From NCBI RefSeq assembly GCF_963576675.1, contig NC_088913.1, positions 78,491,001 to 78,555,000 of the forward strand: a stretch of DNA of 64,000 nt, in the 5' to 3' direction. The DNA comes from Euphorbia lathyris. Taxonomy: Eukaryota; Streptophyta; Magnoliopsida; Malpighiales; Euphorbiaceae. Position numbers and translations under genes: made by a program. The notes under the pieces were generated by a model, which was given only the letters and a program-made list of their open reading frames with translations, was not told where the DNA came from and did not search any database. Of this stretch, positions 11,261 to 22,379 are shown one piece after another (within the stretch, counting starts at the first letter, position 1; each line of letters begins with the position of its first letter).

Positions 11261-12642
11261 GCGTACAGATTTTAAATAAGCTTTACAACAGATTGAGTTT
11301 GTTACAACATGAGATATCTGTAATTCAAAAATAGGGGACCAATTCAAGGTCTATCTTAACTAATTAGTAATTGACACTATTAACCTTATCAGAAAGAAGA
11401 ATTCTTCTAAATATGAACTTCAATTCTCACACTGATCTAATATAGAGAAATGCAACAAGTACTTACAAGGTTTATGTTTTTTAAAATTCAATCATAAAAA
11501 TTAAATCAATTGAATTTCACCTAATTAAAATTGCTTAAAAAAATCAAAACTTCTTACCAAGATTCAATTAATTCATGTTATTTTCATGTTATTGACAAAG
11601 TAACTATTACTTTGCTTGTTTTTTCCATTGAATCAATTTTACATTCCACAATCCAATGGTGGGAAAAAACAAAATAACCATATAAAGCATCTTAATTAAT
11701 ATATTGTTATTAGTATTATATTTTTTTCCAGCTTAATCTAAAATCGTTAACTTCCCTGAAAAGATCAATTTTTCCTTGAACTAGCTTAAACTTACATTAT
11801 TAATCTTACTAAGTCCACATGGGAGAGTAAGAGAGGATTTTCGGAAATTGAAATATATATGAATTTATTAAAGACCAGGTGACAATAAGTCGGTGTAAGT
11901 AAGTTCAAAGACGAATAGATCATTTTAAACAAGTTCAGGTGATTAGTATATCACTTTAAGAAATTTCAACAAACTAATAAGATACTAGGTACGTAAGTTC
12001 AAGGGGCCAATTAGTTTTTTATACCATATGTTCAGCGGGCTTCTAATGTGTTTAGCCGATTATTTATTGGAAAAGGACAATGTACAAAAATATCTTTAGT
12101 ATTAACAATAAAAAAACAATTTAACTCAAATATTATAAATGGTATAATTGAGACCCTAGCGTTAATCATGGCAACATGTGACTGTATTCGTAAATCTCAA
12201 CACTTTCCAAGGTATTAAAATTGTGTAAAAAGGTTTGGGATGAGAATGGGATAAAAAAAATATTACTAATGACATGTATGAAGTAACACCTCCTGTTACA
12301 TCATTTTTATATCAAAATGAAGATTATCATTGTACGAAAAAAGAACTATTTATTTTTAATGTGTTTTATTTATTGATTATTTGAATAATTTAGAATTTTT
12401 GTTAGTTTTTGATGGTTTATTAAATATATGTTTCTTAAATTTGTAATTTATTTGTTTTTATTATTGCCAGAGAAGCTAATTCTCGAAGGGTAAAACGGTA
12501 ATTGGATAAAATAAATGCGCCTACGACTTGAATTCTAAACGAAAAACGATTGACGGCCGTTAGAAGGACTGAAAATAAAACAACGGTCTTGGGTCCCGAC
12601 GTTGCTTGACAGGTCGGTCGGAAAACAATTCTTTAAAATATG
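11261..12642 (+). repeat. CEP-unit downstream spacer, unit 1
   Basis: 11261-11394 is unassigned AT-rich sequence at the retrotransposon junction. From about 11395 (AAGAAGAATTCTTCTAAATATG) the sequence matches the spacer downstream of the other CEP genes (22046, 30690, 49788, 57010). It continues to the conserved block GGTAAAACGGTAATTGGATA near 12490 and to TTTAAAATATG at 12632-12642, where a CACTA element enters. No gene is seen. Confidence 0.75.
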
Positions 12643-12928
12643 CACTACTAGAAAATACTTGTTTACGACGGAAAATTCCGTCAGTAAACGCCTAAATTCC
12701 GTCAGTAAATAGGTTTACTGACGGAAAGAAAACCATGGGTGAAATACACGTGAAAGATTCTTCCTGACGGTATTCTGACAGATGTTTTGACGGTTTATTG
12801 ACAGAATTTTCCGTCAATAATGGCTGACGTTTCATTGACATAATCTTTCCGTCAGGCTTACTTGACGTTTTTATTGACATTTCGACCGTCAAAACATTTC
12901 AACGGAAACATTGACAGAACGTATTCCG

Positions 12929-13260
12929 TCAGAATACATTTCCGTCAGAAAGCAGCTTATTTGAAATCATAACACCATTGTGATCAGCAGGGGCATCCGG
13001 AGGCAAGTGCGCCACCCCAGGATCCTCGCTCGGAGCAATGCCGAATGCTTCGGGATTAACCACTCCTGGTTGAGAGACGCGCTCTCGAGAAGTCCCGGTC
13101 CCATGCGCCTCCAGCACTGCTGTTCTGGACTTCGAACGCGCTGGTTGGAATCTTTCCTTCCTTCTCCTTTCCTTAGCATTTGTTGATGCGCCTTCACTTC
13201 ACGGTTTAGTATCACGCAATTGCTCGAGATGCTAGAGCTCGTCATTCTTTGACGGAAATT
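12929..13260 (-). pseudogene. Possible coding remnant inside the CACTA element, function not recognised
   Basis: A sharply more GC-rich patch in an AT-rich element, with overlapping minus-strand open stretches of 92 and 62 codons in different frames, suggesting a frameshifted old exon. I recognise no domain. Its place just inside the left subterminal repeats is where an element-encoded gene could end. It could equally be a captured host fragment. Confidence 0.3.
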
Positions 13261-16200
13261 TTCGTCAATAATACAAAAAGAAAATTAAAAAAAATGAATG
13301 AATTATATTGTACAATAAAATTATACCCTGAATAAAATAGAAAACATATACATATAATATAATATTAATTGTAAAACACAAGAAATAGCTTAAAGTCGCT
13401 TTATCTATCGTAACAAATAAATGAATGTGTTAAAATAAGCCTAATTGTAACTCTACAAATTGATTGGAGAACATTAATACTACAATATTTATGTCCAAAA
13501 ATTATTATTGCAAAAGAGAGGCAACGAGCTACTCAAAAGTTAATAAAAGTGATTCCGAAAACAATTTCATTGTATAAGGATATAATATAACACAATTCAT
13601 GTTCAGACTCTGAAATGTTTTGGAAAAATTACTTTGACACGGTTCCGCAATCCACAGGACGGTGAGCTTCTTCCTCTGTGCATTACAATAACCATGGCAC
13701 CTGCTAATAACCATTGCAAAAACCAATTCTAATTTACTAAAACCAAAGATTGGAAAATTGGAAAAATATAAAATAGAAAATAGAAATATGTTCGTTCAAA
13801 CACCTAAAATATAAGTAATTAAACATTGTCCATAAACTTTGCATGAATTGAAACACCTAAATCAAGAGACTTAATTAATTAGGTGAATTATAGAGAGTGA
13901 AACCCAAGAACTAATAACTATGATGGATAGAAGCAATTAAACATTATAGTGCATCAATCAGGCCTTGACATGTAAGTACGCATATATAGCACAATTTGTT
14001 GCATCTGAAATTAACATTCTAATTCCAACAAGTCTTTGAAGTGCAGTGAACCAACTCAAAAAAATTATAGGCATGAATTCCTGTCAACTACAATCCATGA
14101 TGAAGAAATTAGATTTTTATAATTTACTTTTCTATGTTATTTTGTTCTGTTTCGGTACCAAGGATTGTGGATTTAGTTAAATTATGGTTATTAATTTTCT
14201 TGGGTGATGGCGATTTTCCATCACCCATGGGGACCCGAGCGAGGCGGGTGTGGGGGTGAAATGGGGAATGCATCCCCACCCCATGACTAAAAAGGGTTTA
14301 TCATAGATGTTGGCAAACGAAAGCGAATGAACAGATATTAAATAAATAAAATAGTAACTAAGATCAGCTATTCCAGTTTAAGCCTGCAATTCACAAATGA
14401 CAAGTAGGAAACAAGAGAATCAAATATGCATGGATGAGAATCAGTTTTAGCCCATGTACTTGATTTGGCAAAATGTGTCATTTTGCCCCCCTATATATTA
14501 GGGATACCCCATGTTCTCTACTTTTAGTAAAATCTGCTCCTTTTGTATATACGTACTGTTGGAGGACAAAGTTTGAGAACACGCCTTTTAACTGCTAATG
14601 GAATAGCCTGTCAATAGTCAAATTTTTAAGAATATTGAAGTACAAGGCCAAATATGCCAAAAGAAATAAGTCAAAGGCCCAAAATGAAAAATTATGCCAA
14701 GTATGGATATATCATAGACCTTTATATCTAATTCACGTCAACACGTAATATTATCACAGTTTAGATATAACACAGGACTTTATGAATTAATAAGTCTTCA
14801 AGGTTTAATTACCTTAGTGGAGCCAACTCGCTTGAATAATGTAATTTGAAATGTTAGGGGGCAGTAGCGTCGCGAACACGGACCATTTCTAGCAGCCTCT
14901 CATATCCTAAACACTGACACATGAAGATTTGAAATATCCATCAGCACACAAGAGGTATAGCACGTTGAACTAATGGAACATCAGAACACCATCTTCCAAT
15001 GTAAATTCATAAGAAGACAATAGATCAAAATAATTAATCATTCAATTACAACATTAGTTTTATATTCGTAGAATTCTCATTTGATAGAGAAAAACACACA
15101 GATACATAAATTCAACTTCACCTCAAATCCGTCTAATTCCGAAGCAAATAATCAAAGATTAAACCAAGTAGAGAGTATGAAAGAAGGAAAAAAAAGAGGT
15201 ATACCTCCAAAAATTGGGCCTTCTCACATGGTTCAATCTTCTCACTCCAAAAATTAGCTAAAATAATTGGGCCTTCTTAAATGGTTCTAACAATTGCTAA
15301 GCATTTGCCCATTATATTGTCCACCTGGAACAGACACAAAACACAAGCTTCATTATAACAATCAAACTTATAACATTCTCATTCAAGCTTATTTGGTTCA
15401 ATTTTTTAATCTAACAAAAACTTAAAAGGTAAATTATCATTCATGATGAATAGGAAAACAAAATCATGTTAAGTCTTTGAGATTCAAGTTTTCAGGCATA
15501 GTAGATGGTATATAAGATTGTTCCATCAAAGAAAATGTTAATAAGGGTATAGATGTTTAAATTAGCATAGACATATCTATTAAATAGCTCTACTTTATAC
15601 TTCATTTCCATTCCTAGCATACTGAAAATCTACAAAAAGAGAAATACCCACCTTTTATTTATCCAGACCTGCTTGTATATCTGAATTAAAAGCCATCTGA
15701 ACCTGAAACAGTTAAGACCCTATTAAGCAACACATACAAAGGAAAAGAATTGCAAGGAATTAAATCTCAATGGTACATAGGAACACCCAGATTAACATGT
15801 AATAAGAAACTTGTAGCTTCCATCTCAAGTGAAGAAAGGACTTCAACCGATGCATTTATTAGTATAAAAAAAAACAAGTTCCTAGCTTTCATTTGCCAGA
15901 ACAAACCTAGAATTTTTTCAATTTCAAATCAAATATTCATCAAATGACCAACCCATCAAAATTACAAATTCAATAAAGATATTTACTTTCTATAATTCGT
16001 TTTAAAAATAAACAGTATATAGTTTCAATACCTTGAAATAAAATGGTACCGAAGAGAATAGAAAGGATGGATGATCCTCACCTAGCCGAAGCAACCTTCA
16101 CCGTTGAAGGAGTATCGCACTGCGCCGCCAGGAAGATTAACAATCTTCGTGGGGATCACCTTTCACCACCATAGAGTCATCATTTTCGTTTGAAGGGAGA

Positions 16201-16325
16201 AGTCACTGCTGATTTGAGGTGAACGACGGCCATAGGAAGGAACCCTAAGTTTTCGGACTAGAGAGAAATGGAGAGGAAGACACACACGTCTTAAAAAACC
16301 CTAAGTTCAGGAAATAAAAGAATAT
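13261..16325. other. CACTA internal filler, no gene recognised
   Basis: AT-rich sequence with no convincing open frame. A short hairpin (GGTGATGGCGATTTTCCATCACC) lies at about 14205 beside a G-rich stretch. A moderately GC-rich part at 16075-16320 may be the 5' leader of a captured or element gene, but no coding region follows. Confidence 0.5.
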
Positions 16326-16720
16326 GGCCCTGTTTGGGAATTAGCTATTAGCTGTTAGCTGATTACATTAGCTGATTTGACTAGCTGATTTGATTAGCTG
16401 TTTGTTAGACCTGTTTGGTAAAAATTAGCTGATTAATAATAGCGGTTTGTGCAAAAAGACAAATAAGGGCATTAATTTTGGCGCAGGATAAGAGAGAGTC
16501 TATTTATTGGGGTCAAAAAAGTCCATTAATTTTAATATCCCAAAACGCTAATTGAAAAAGCTCCTAAAATGAGCTTTTTCAAAATTAACGTTTTCATCCC
16601 AAAACGCTCTTCCAAACCTCTTTCCACCAAACACTCCAATCAGCGGTTTCAGTGGTCAAACCGCTAAAGTTGGTCAAAAACGCTATTTTTATCCCAAAAC
16701 GCTCTTTGCCAAACAGGACC
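16326..16720. mobile_element. MITE with GGCCCTGTTTGG ends, nested in the CACTA element
   Basis: Begins GGCCCTGTTTGGGAATTAGC and ends GCCAAACAGGACC, an inverted pair. Internally it has repeated AGCTGATT motifs on the left and CCAAAACGCT motifs on the right. No coding capacity. The flanking duplication is not clear (TAT on each side at most), so the superfamily is uncertain. Confidence 0.7.
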
Positions 16721-17109
16721 TATATACAATACATGTGATTTAATCTTAGCCATCCAGTCAATATGAAATCAACATATGAGATTCTAGATTCCATGTAGAT
16801 AAAAGCCACAGTTATTACTCTATAAACAAACTAGTTTTTGACCCGTGCGATGCATGAATTCATCTTAACATATAAATATTAACAAAAATATAATCTAATA
16901 ATTACAATTAATGATATAAATGTGCTATATAAATTAAATATTATTATTTTATTTTCACATTTACCTTAAATAATCTTTTTATAGATAAATATAATAATAT
17001 AATTAAAATTAATATATTATATTATATATTATATTATGTTTTTTATCAGTAAAAAAGGAGGAAGTGACACCTCAGCTCAATCGTTACTGTTTTATATTAT
17101 ATAATATAG

Positions 17110-17577
17110 GGCTTAAAGCATTGTTTGGCCCCTGGCCTATACAAAATTGTGTCATTTGGCCCCTAACCTATTATTTGGTCACATTTGGCCATTGACCTAT
17201 CCCATTTGGTGAAATTTCACCCAATTTGTATGGATACTTAATGGAATTGTTATCTCATTGATAAGTAACGATATTTTGACACTTAAACTTGAAACGTGAT
17301 ATTTCTTAAAGTTTTTTTTCCATATTATATGGTAATAATTAATTAGATTAAAAAAAGAAAAAAAACAAAAAACAAATCCTAAACTAAAATCTATTAAGTT
17401 CAAGTGTCAAAATATCGTTACTTATCAATGAGATAATGATTCGGTTAAGTTTGAATCCAAATTGGGTGAAAGTTCACCAATTTGGGATAGATCAGGGGCC
17501 AAATGTGACCAAATAATAGGTCAGGGGCCAAATGACAAAATTTTGGATAGACCAGGAGCCAAATAGTGTTTTAAGCC
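17110..17577. mobile_element. MITE with long inverted ends, nested in the CACTA element
   Basis: 468 bp. The left end GGCTTAAAGCATTGTTTGGC and the right end (CTATTTGGCTCC... read inward on the minus strand) form inverted repeats extending about 120 bp on each side, with repeated TTTGGCCCCT motifs. Flanking 9-mers ATAATATAG and TATATATAG match at 6 of 9 positions, possibly a decayed Mutator-type duplication. Non-coding. Confidence 0.75.
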
Positions 17578-18430
17578 TATATATAGATATGTAGAGAATT
17601 AGAGAGATTTTAGGGATTAATTTAAATTATTTAGAACTTTTAGATATAGATATGCAGAGAATTAGAGAGATTTTATGGATTAATTTAAATTCTGTAGAAG
17701 TCTTAGATATTGTACGGATAAAATAATCTTTTTTATAAATAAATATAATAATATAACTAAAGTTAATATATTATATTTTATATCAGTAAAAAAAGCAGGA
17801 AGTGACACATCAGTTCTATCGTTACTGTTTTATATTATATATATATATAGATAATAGAACAATAATGGTAAGTAGTGTGATGGTTAGGTCAGTAGGGTGA
17901 TGGGAAGAGTTTGATCCCCCAAGATTTCATTTTGAAGCTATATTTTTCTTTTCTACATTGATTAACTCTGTTCAATTTTCTTAATTTCTCACATGACTCA
18001 CATAATTACTATTTTAGTTCATAACTAGTTCTATCTAGTACTAATTTAAAATATAATTTTGACATAAAATTAGATAAATAAAACATTTTTTTTTATCCAT
18101 TTTCAAATTGATTAATTTAGAATGTTAATTGAAATTAACCTTTTATTTTTCTAATTCAAGTCAATTTCAAATTGATAACTTAGAATGCTAATTGATTACT
18201 CTAACAAAAAAAAAAGCTAAATACTTGGTAGCAAAAACTAACAGGCTATAGATTTAATGTAATATTACAAATTAATAATTAAATACCATAAGAATAATAA
18301 AAAAAATCAACTCATGTAATAAAGAAATTTGAATCAAAAAAGGTAAGAACTAAGAAAAAAATATATGTACAAGGATTTGAAACTCATATAACAAAAATTT
18401 AATTCAAATAAATTTTTATTTATGAAAATT

Positions 18431-18436
<6 letters not shown>

Positions 18437-18479
<43 letters not shown>
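18437..18479. repeat. (TA)n microsatellite
   Basis: About 21 uninterrupted TA units, in the AT-rich interior of the CACTA element. Confidence 0.97.
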
Positions 18480-18481
<2 letters not shown>

Positions 18482-18537
18482 TTTTCATGAATCTATCTAT
18501 AATCAAAATAAAAATAAACATTTAAGTAAAAAAACTA

Positions 18538-19080
18538 GGCAAAAAGCATCCTGAGGCCCCTGATCTTTCATTATTTGGTGCATTAAGCCCTCGATCTTTT
18601 ATTTAGACACATTGAGCCCATGATCTTTCACCATTTGGTGCATTAAGCCCTCGATCTTTCATTTAGACACATTGAGCCTTTGATCTTTCATATATGAGTG
18701 TATTAGGTCATTCCATAAATCAATTAATATATAGGTTTATTAAGGGCATGTTTGGTGTGACAACAAATGATGTTCTAAAAATAACAAATTTTAAAATAAA
18801 AAATATATTATACAAATTAATAAAAAGAGAAAATGTGAAACGCTGCAATTATATAAACCTAACCAAACATGCCCTTAATAAACCTATATATTAATTGATT
18901 TATGGAAGGACCTAATACACTCATATATGAAAGATCAAGGGCTTAATGTGTCTAAATGAAAGATCGAGGGCTTAATGCACCAAATGGTGAAAGATCAGGG
19001 GCTCAATGTGTCTAAATAAAAGATCGAGGGCTTAATGCACCAAATAATGAAAGATCAGGGGCCTCAGGATGCTTTTTGCC
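18538..19080. mobile_element. Near-perfect 543-bp palindromic MITE (Mutator-type TSD)
   Basis: Arms 18538-18756 and 18862-19080 (219 bp each) are inverted copies. By eye they differ at about four positions, around a spacer of about 105 bp. Within each arm a block of about 60 bp is itself repeated (GATCTTTCA, GGTGCATTAAGCCCTCGATC). A perfect 9-bp target duplication AAAAAACTA flanks it (18529-18537 and 19081-19089). A transcript through it would fold into one long hairpin. Confidence 0.92.
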
Positions 19081-19370
19081 AAAAAACTATGATTTTTTGT
19101 TTAAAAATGTAAAAATTATTAATTTTTTAGCATATCAAAATTTTGACGGATTACTGTCAGTAATTCGGTTAGTACATATTGACGGAATGAATTTCGTTAA
19201 CATTATCCATCAACAAAAGGGCGGGAATGTTCCCGCCAAAAATTTCTGACGGATTTATCATTCCGTCAGACATTCCGTCAGAACATTGTTGACGGAATAC
19301 TTACTGACGGAATTCCGTCAAAAAATACTGACGGATTATTTTCCGTCAACGAATTCCATCAGTAATCATG

Positions 19371-20065
19371 CATTTACCGAAAACAAAAGCAATAAAAGCA
19401 ACACAAATTTTTAAATTTTTCTTTTAAATTTTTATTGATTTCATAATTTTTCAATGTTTTTGGATTACAAATATGAGCATAAAACATGAAAATTACAACT
19501 TCGAAATAATACTTAAAAACTAGAAATATAAACAAGTCATAAAAAACAATACATACGGGGTTAAATGAAATTAACCGATCTTATTGATATTGTTGAGATG
19601 AGTGAAAATGAGGCATGGAAGTTTGGGAAGTCGTCTCAGAAATCGTGGTATTCTTATGTTAATTCTGGGTGAATTTGAAAATTTCAGTGACCAAAACCGC
19701 AATTTACCATTTATAATTCAATAGATCGCAGCAATGTTTAAGGGAAGTATTTGGAAGTGAAAACTCGGGAAAATGTTAAGTAATGAGTTCGAAATAATTT
19801 TTGAAAATTGATGTGGCATAATAGAAATCGGATTTGAGCGAAACGAAAGTTAAAGTTTAAAGTTCATGTGTAAGGGAAGTATTTGGAAGTGAAAACTCGG
19901 GAAAATGTTAAGTAATGAGTTCGAAATAATTTTTGAAAATTGATGTGGCATAATAGTTTATTAATGGTTGGAAAAAAAACTTGATTCTATGTTATGGATG
20001 CTAATTTAAGGATGATTTTGAGGGCTATAGAAGGTCGTTTTTCATCAGGGAGTTTCTAAAGTAAG
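19371..20065 (+). repeat. CEP-unit spacer with an internal tandem duplication
   Basis: Matches spacers at 33830-34320, 54920-55740 and 58500-59165. This copy has an extra direct repeat: an 87-bp segment (starting TAAGGGAAGTATTTGGAAGT) occurs at 19738-19824 and again at 19871-19957, with 46 bp between them, where the other spacers have it once. No gene is visible. Confidence 0.75.
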
Positions 20066-20693
20066 TAGGGGTGGCAATGAGGAGGGGATTATCCGAAAAC
20101 CGCGGGTATCCGAACTGACGAGGATAGGGAATAACCCTAAAAATTAGAGTTGCGGTTGGGGGCCATGAAATTTTTTTCTCCGAAACCTAAATGGGGATCC
20201 GGATGGGGATTGCTATATCCGCACTGTGGGGATCCCCGTTCGGTTACCGTGTAAATTCCCGTGCGAATCCTCCGAATAAAATTATTAATTTTAATTTCTA
20301 ACCATTATTTTTATATCAATGTATCATAATAAATTAGTAACCTTTTATATATCGAAAAATGTACAGAGGCAATCTAATCCACAATTGTTGTTGGTTACAT
20401 TATCTGTAACCATCAATTGTTGGTTACCTATAATGTAATAAATACAATCCTAAATATTTTTTGTTATTTTTTAAAATATTTTATAATTAAATTTTTGTAT
20501 ATATAAAAATTAATATTATTAATTTATTGGGTATGGGGATTCCCCGAAATCGTACCGAAAGCCTATGGGGAGGGGATGGGGATGAAAAAATTTCCGAATC
20601 ATTTAATAGGGATTTCCCGAAACAGTTCCGTAAACATTTGGGGACTGAGTGATAAATGCATACCGGTCCCGCACCGTACCGTTGCCACCCCTA
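20066..20693. mobile_element. hAT-type MITE
   Basis: 628 bp beginning TAGGGGTGGCAATG and ending CGTTGCCACCCCTA (inverted ends), with a perfect 8-bp target duplication AAAGTAAG (20058-20065 and 20694-20701), the hAT hallmark. It is inserted in the conserved TTTCTAAAGTAAGGG segment of the CEP unit. Internal GGGGATCCCC-like motifs appear on both sides of an AT-rich core. No transposase. Confidence 0.9.
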
Positions 20694-21464
20694 AAAGTAA
20701 GGGTTAATTGTTTGGAGGCATATTTTTAACATTCTTAATGGGCATAAGGAATCGTGATTACACTAGATCCAGTACATTATGAATCCATTTTTTTAATTAC
20801 CTAATTAGTTAAAATTTGTGTATTTAACACTTGAAACACACATAAAATTACTATTTGTTAAAACTTTAAAGTTATCTAAATGGGATTCATATATTCATTC
20901 ACTAAATTTTACACATTCACAATCGATCCCTTTTACCCTGATGTGCATGTAGTTTCATTTTGTATCGTCTTTGAGGAATGGGTGTAGGTGGGAATATATC
21001 ACTTAGAGCACAATATTGTTGACTCATCGCTTGAACCTTGTGTGGGAGACCCAGGTAATATCTAGTGGTACAACAAAAATTGAGTTAAGATCTAGTCCTG
21101 GAATTGGTCACCCCAGACTATTTCTTATTTATCTTTAAACAAATTAAATTTATAATGTAAAGTTCACAAAATTTATTCGAAATAAATGATGAAGTTAGTG
21201 AACTTTGTGTAACAAACAGTAACTCTTGGCTTAAAAAATAATGTAAGAGGGAATCATTGGTTTTGTATTGTGGTGAAACTTAGAAAATTTACAAAAGGAA
21301 AGAAAATCTGTTTCATTAATTTTAAGATATAAAAGAAGATATCATTTTTTTTTTCTTCTTAAACATTGCAAAATTACAAAACAAATGAAATCCTCTTTTG
21401 CTGGTTTTCAGAATTCACATGCAATTTCTTAGTGTTTAAGAATCAATAGGTGCCTCTCTTCCTC
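20694..21464 (+). repeat. CEP-unit upstream spacer, unit 2
   Basis: Continues the upstream spacer after the hAT MITE and matches the other units up to the TATA box. It holds a relic of the second CEP gene at 21094-21120, which encodes SPGIGHPRL, the canonical end of a CEP domain. The first part of that domain is deleted here. Confidence 0.75.
21094..21120 (+). pseudogene. Relic CEP domain end (SPGIGHPR), unit 2
   Basis: The frame reads SPGIGHPRL. SPGIGH is the consensus end of CEP hormones in other plants, with Ile where the live genes of this array have Val. The upstream residues are lost. It lies where units at 29764 and 34674 keep longer relics. Confidence 0.55.
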
Positions 21465-21472
21465 TATAAATA
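21465..21472 (+). promoter_or_regulatory. TATA box of CEP copy 2
   Basis: TATAAATA, 93 bp before the ATG, followed by a pyrimidine-rich leader (CTCCTCTTTCTTCACTC). The same arrangement is seen at the other intact copies. Confidence 0.7.
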
Positions 21473-21557
21473 CCAATAAGGTAGCCTCCTCTTTCTTCAC
21501 TCTTCCTTCTTCAGTATCATCTCCCTCTAAAAATTTCTATTCTTTCTTTCTTCCAAA

Positions 21558-21815
21558 ATGGCCAAAGTGAATGCATTATTCATTCTTTTAATGTTGATGA
21601 TATTTCAGTCCACAAATGGAAGAGTTTTGGATGGCAAAGATTGCATCAATCCACCTGTAACTGTATCAATATCAAACTCAGATGCAATTTATCCACCTGC
21701 AAAATCAGTACTTCCAGATGCTGCAATATCAATGGCTGAAGAAGAGCCTCAAGGTCATTTGTATGCCATGAGGCCTACTACACCTGGCCACAGTCCTGGT
21801 GTTGGACACCGCTAG
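21558..21815 (+). CDS. CEP peptide-hormone precursor, copy 2 (intact)
   Basis: A small secreted precursor of 85 residues, without introns. Residues 1-21 are a signal peptide (core ALFILLMLMIF, probable cleavage after STNG). Residues 22-69 are a variable, acidic linker (INPPVTVSISNSDAIYPP). Residues 70-84 are the CEP domain AMRPTTPGHSPGVGH, followed by one terminal Arg that would have to be trimmed. In the CEP family the mature 15-residue peptide has hydroxylated prolines (here Pro4, 7 and 11). It is exported to the apoplast and xylem and sensed by CEPR-type leucine-rich repeat receptor kinases in nitrogen-demand and root-growth signalling. That role is family knowledge; this copy is recognised by domain and layout only. 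The start is the ATG conserved in all copies. It differs from other copies by Lys at PAKSV and Gly in LDGKD. Confidence 0.9.
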   Translation: MAKVNALFILLMLMIFQSTNGRVLDGKDCINPPVTVSISNSDAIYPPAKSVLPDAAISMAEEEPQGHLYAMRPTTPGHSPGVGHR

Positions 21816-22379
21816 ACTATATCTCTTGAAATAAATTAAATTTATAATGTAATACATATTTTAAATAAAATGAAAATTTTCATTGCGAGTTTACTTTAAT
21901 TGTGTTTGATCATCTAGCTAGCCAATATTAGCTTGACTTGGATTATGATATCAGTGCTGCAACAAAAATTCAGTTAACTGCAAAATAATTAATTAGAAAA
22001 CAATAATAATTGAATTTGGTCCATTAAATACTTAATAGCAGGTATAAAGAAGAATCCTCTAAATGTGAACTTCAATTCTCACACTACATTGATCTAATAT
22101 AGAGAAATGCAACACTTACGTGCAAGTTTTATGTTTTTTAAAATTCAATCATAAAAATTAAGTAAATTGAATTTCACCTAACTAAAATTGCTTAAAAAAA
22201 TCAAAACTTCTTGCTAAAACTCAATTAATTCATGTTCTTGATAAAGTAACCATTACTTTCTTTGTGTTTACCATTGGATCAATTTTACACTCCACCATCC
22301 AATGGTAAAAACAAACAAAATAAGGGTTACTTTGATAAAAACAACGTAATAGAAAACACCTTAATTTATATATTATTAT
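21816..22379 (+). repeat. CEP-unit downstream spacer, unit 2
   Basis: Begins with the conserved 3' UTR (CTCTTGAAATAAATTAAATT, a possible poly(A) signal) and matches the spacer after the copies at 30217 and 49326. It ends at the Copia insertion. No gene. Confidence 0.75.

Larger units (their letters stand above)
12643..19370. mobile_element. CACTA (En/Spm-like) DNA transposon, no visible transposase, right terminus lost
   Basis: The left end is CACTACTAGAAAATACTTG at 12643, a classic CACTA terminus. Subterminal repeats of GACGGAA/TTCCGTCA in both orientations fill 12665-12960 and 19140-19370. CEP-unit sequence is interrupted exactly here (TTTAAAATATG on the left, ACCGAAAACAAAAGC on the right). 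The right end carries the subterminal repeats but no TTTTCTAGTAGTG, so the terminus is deleted. No transposase domain is recognisable. A GC-richer patch at 12967-13260 may be a coding remnant. The rest is AT-rich filler with three nested MITEs. Confidence 0.85.

Noticed and set aside
18694..18894. 66-codon open frame
   Set aside because: It lies across the centre of the palindromic MITE and has no recognisable feature.
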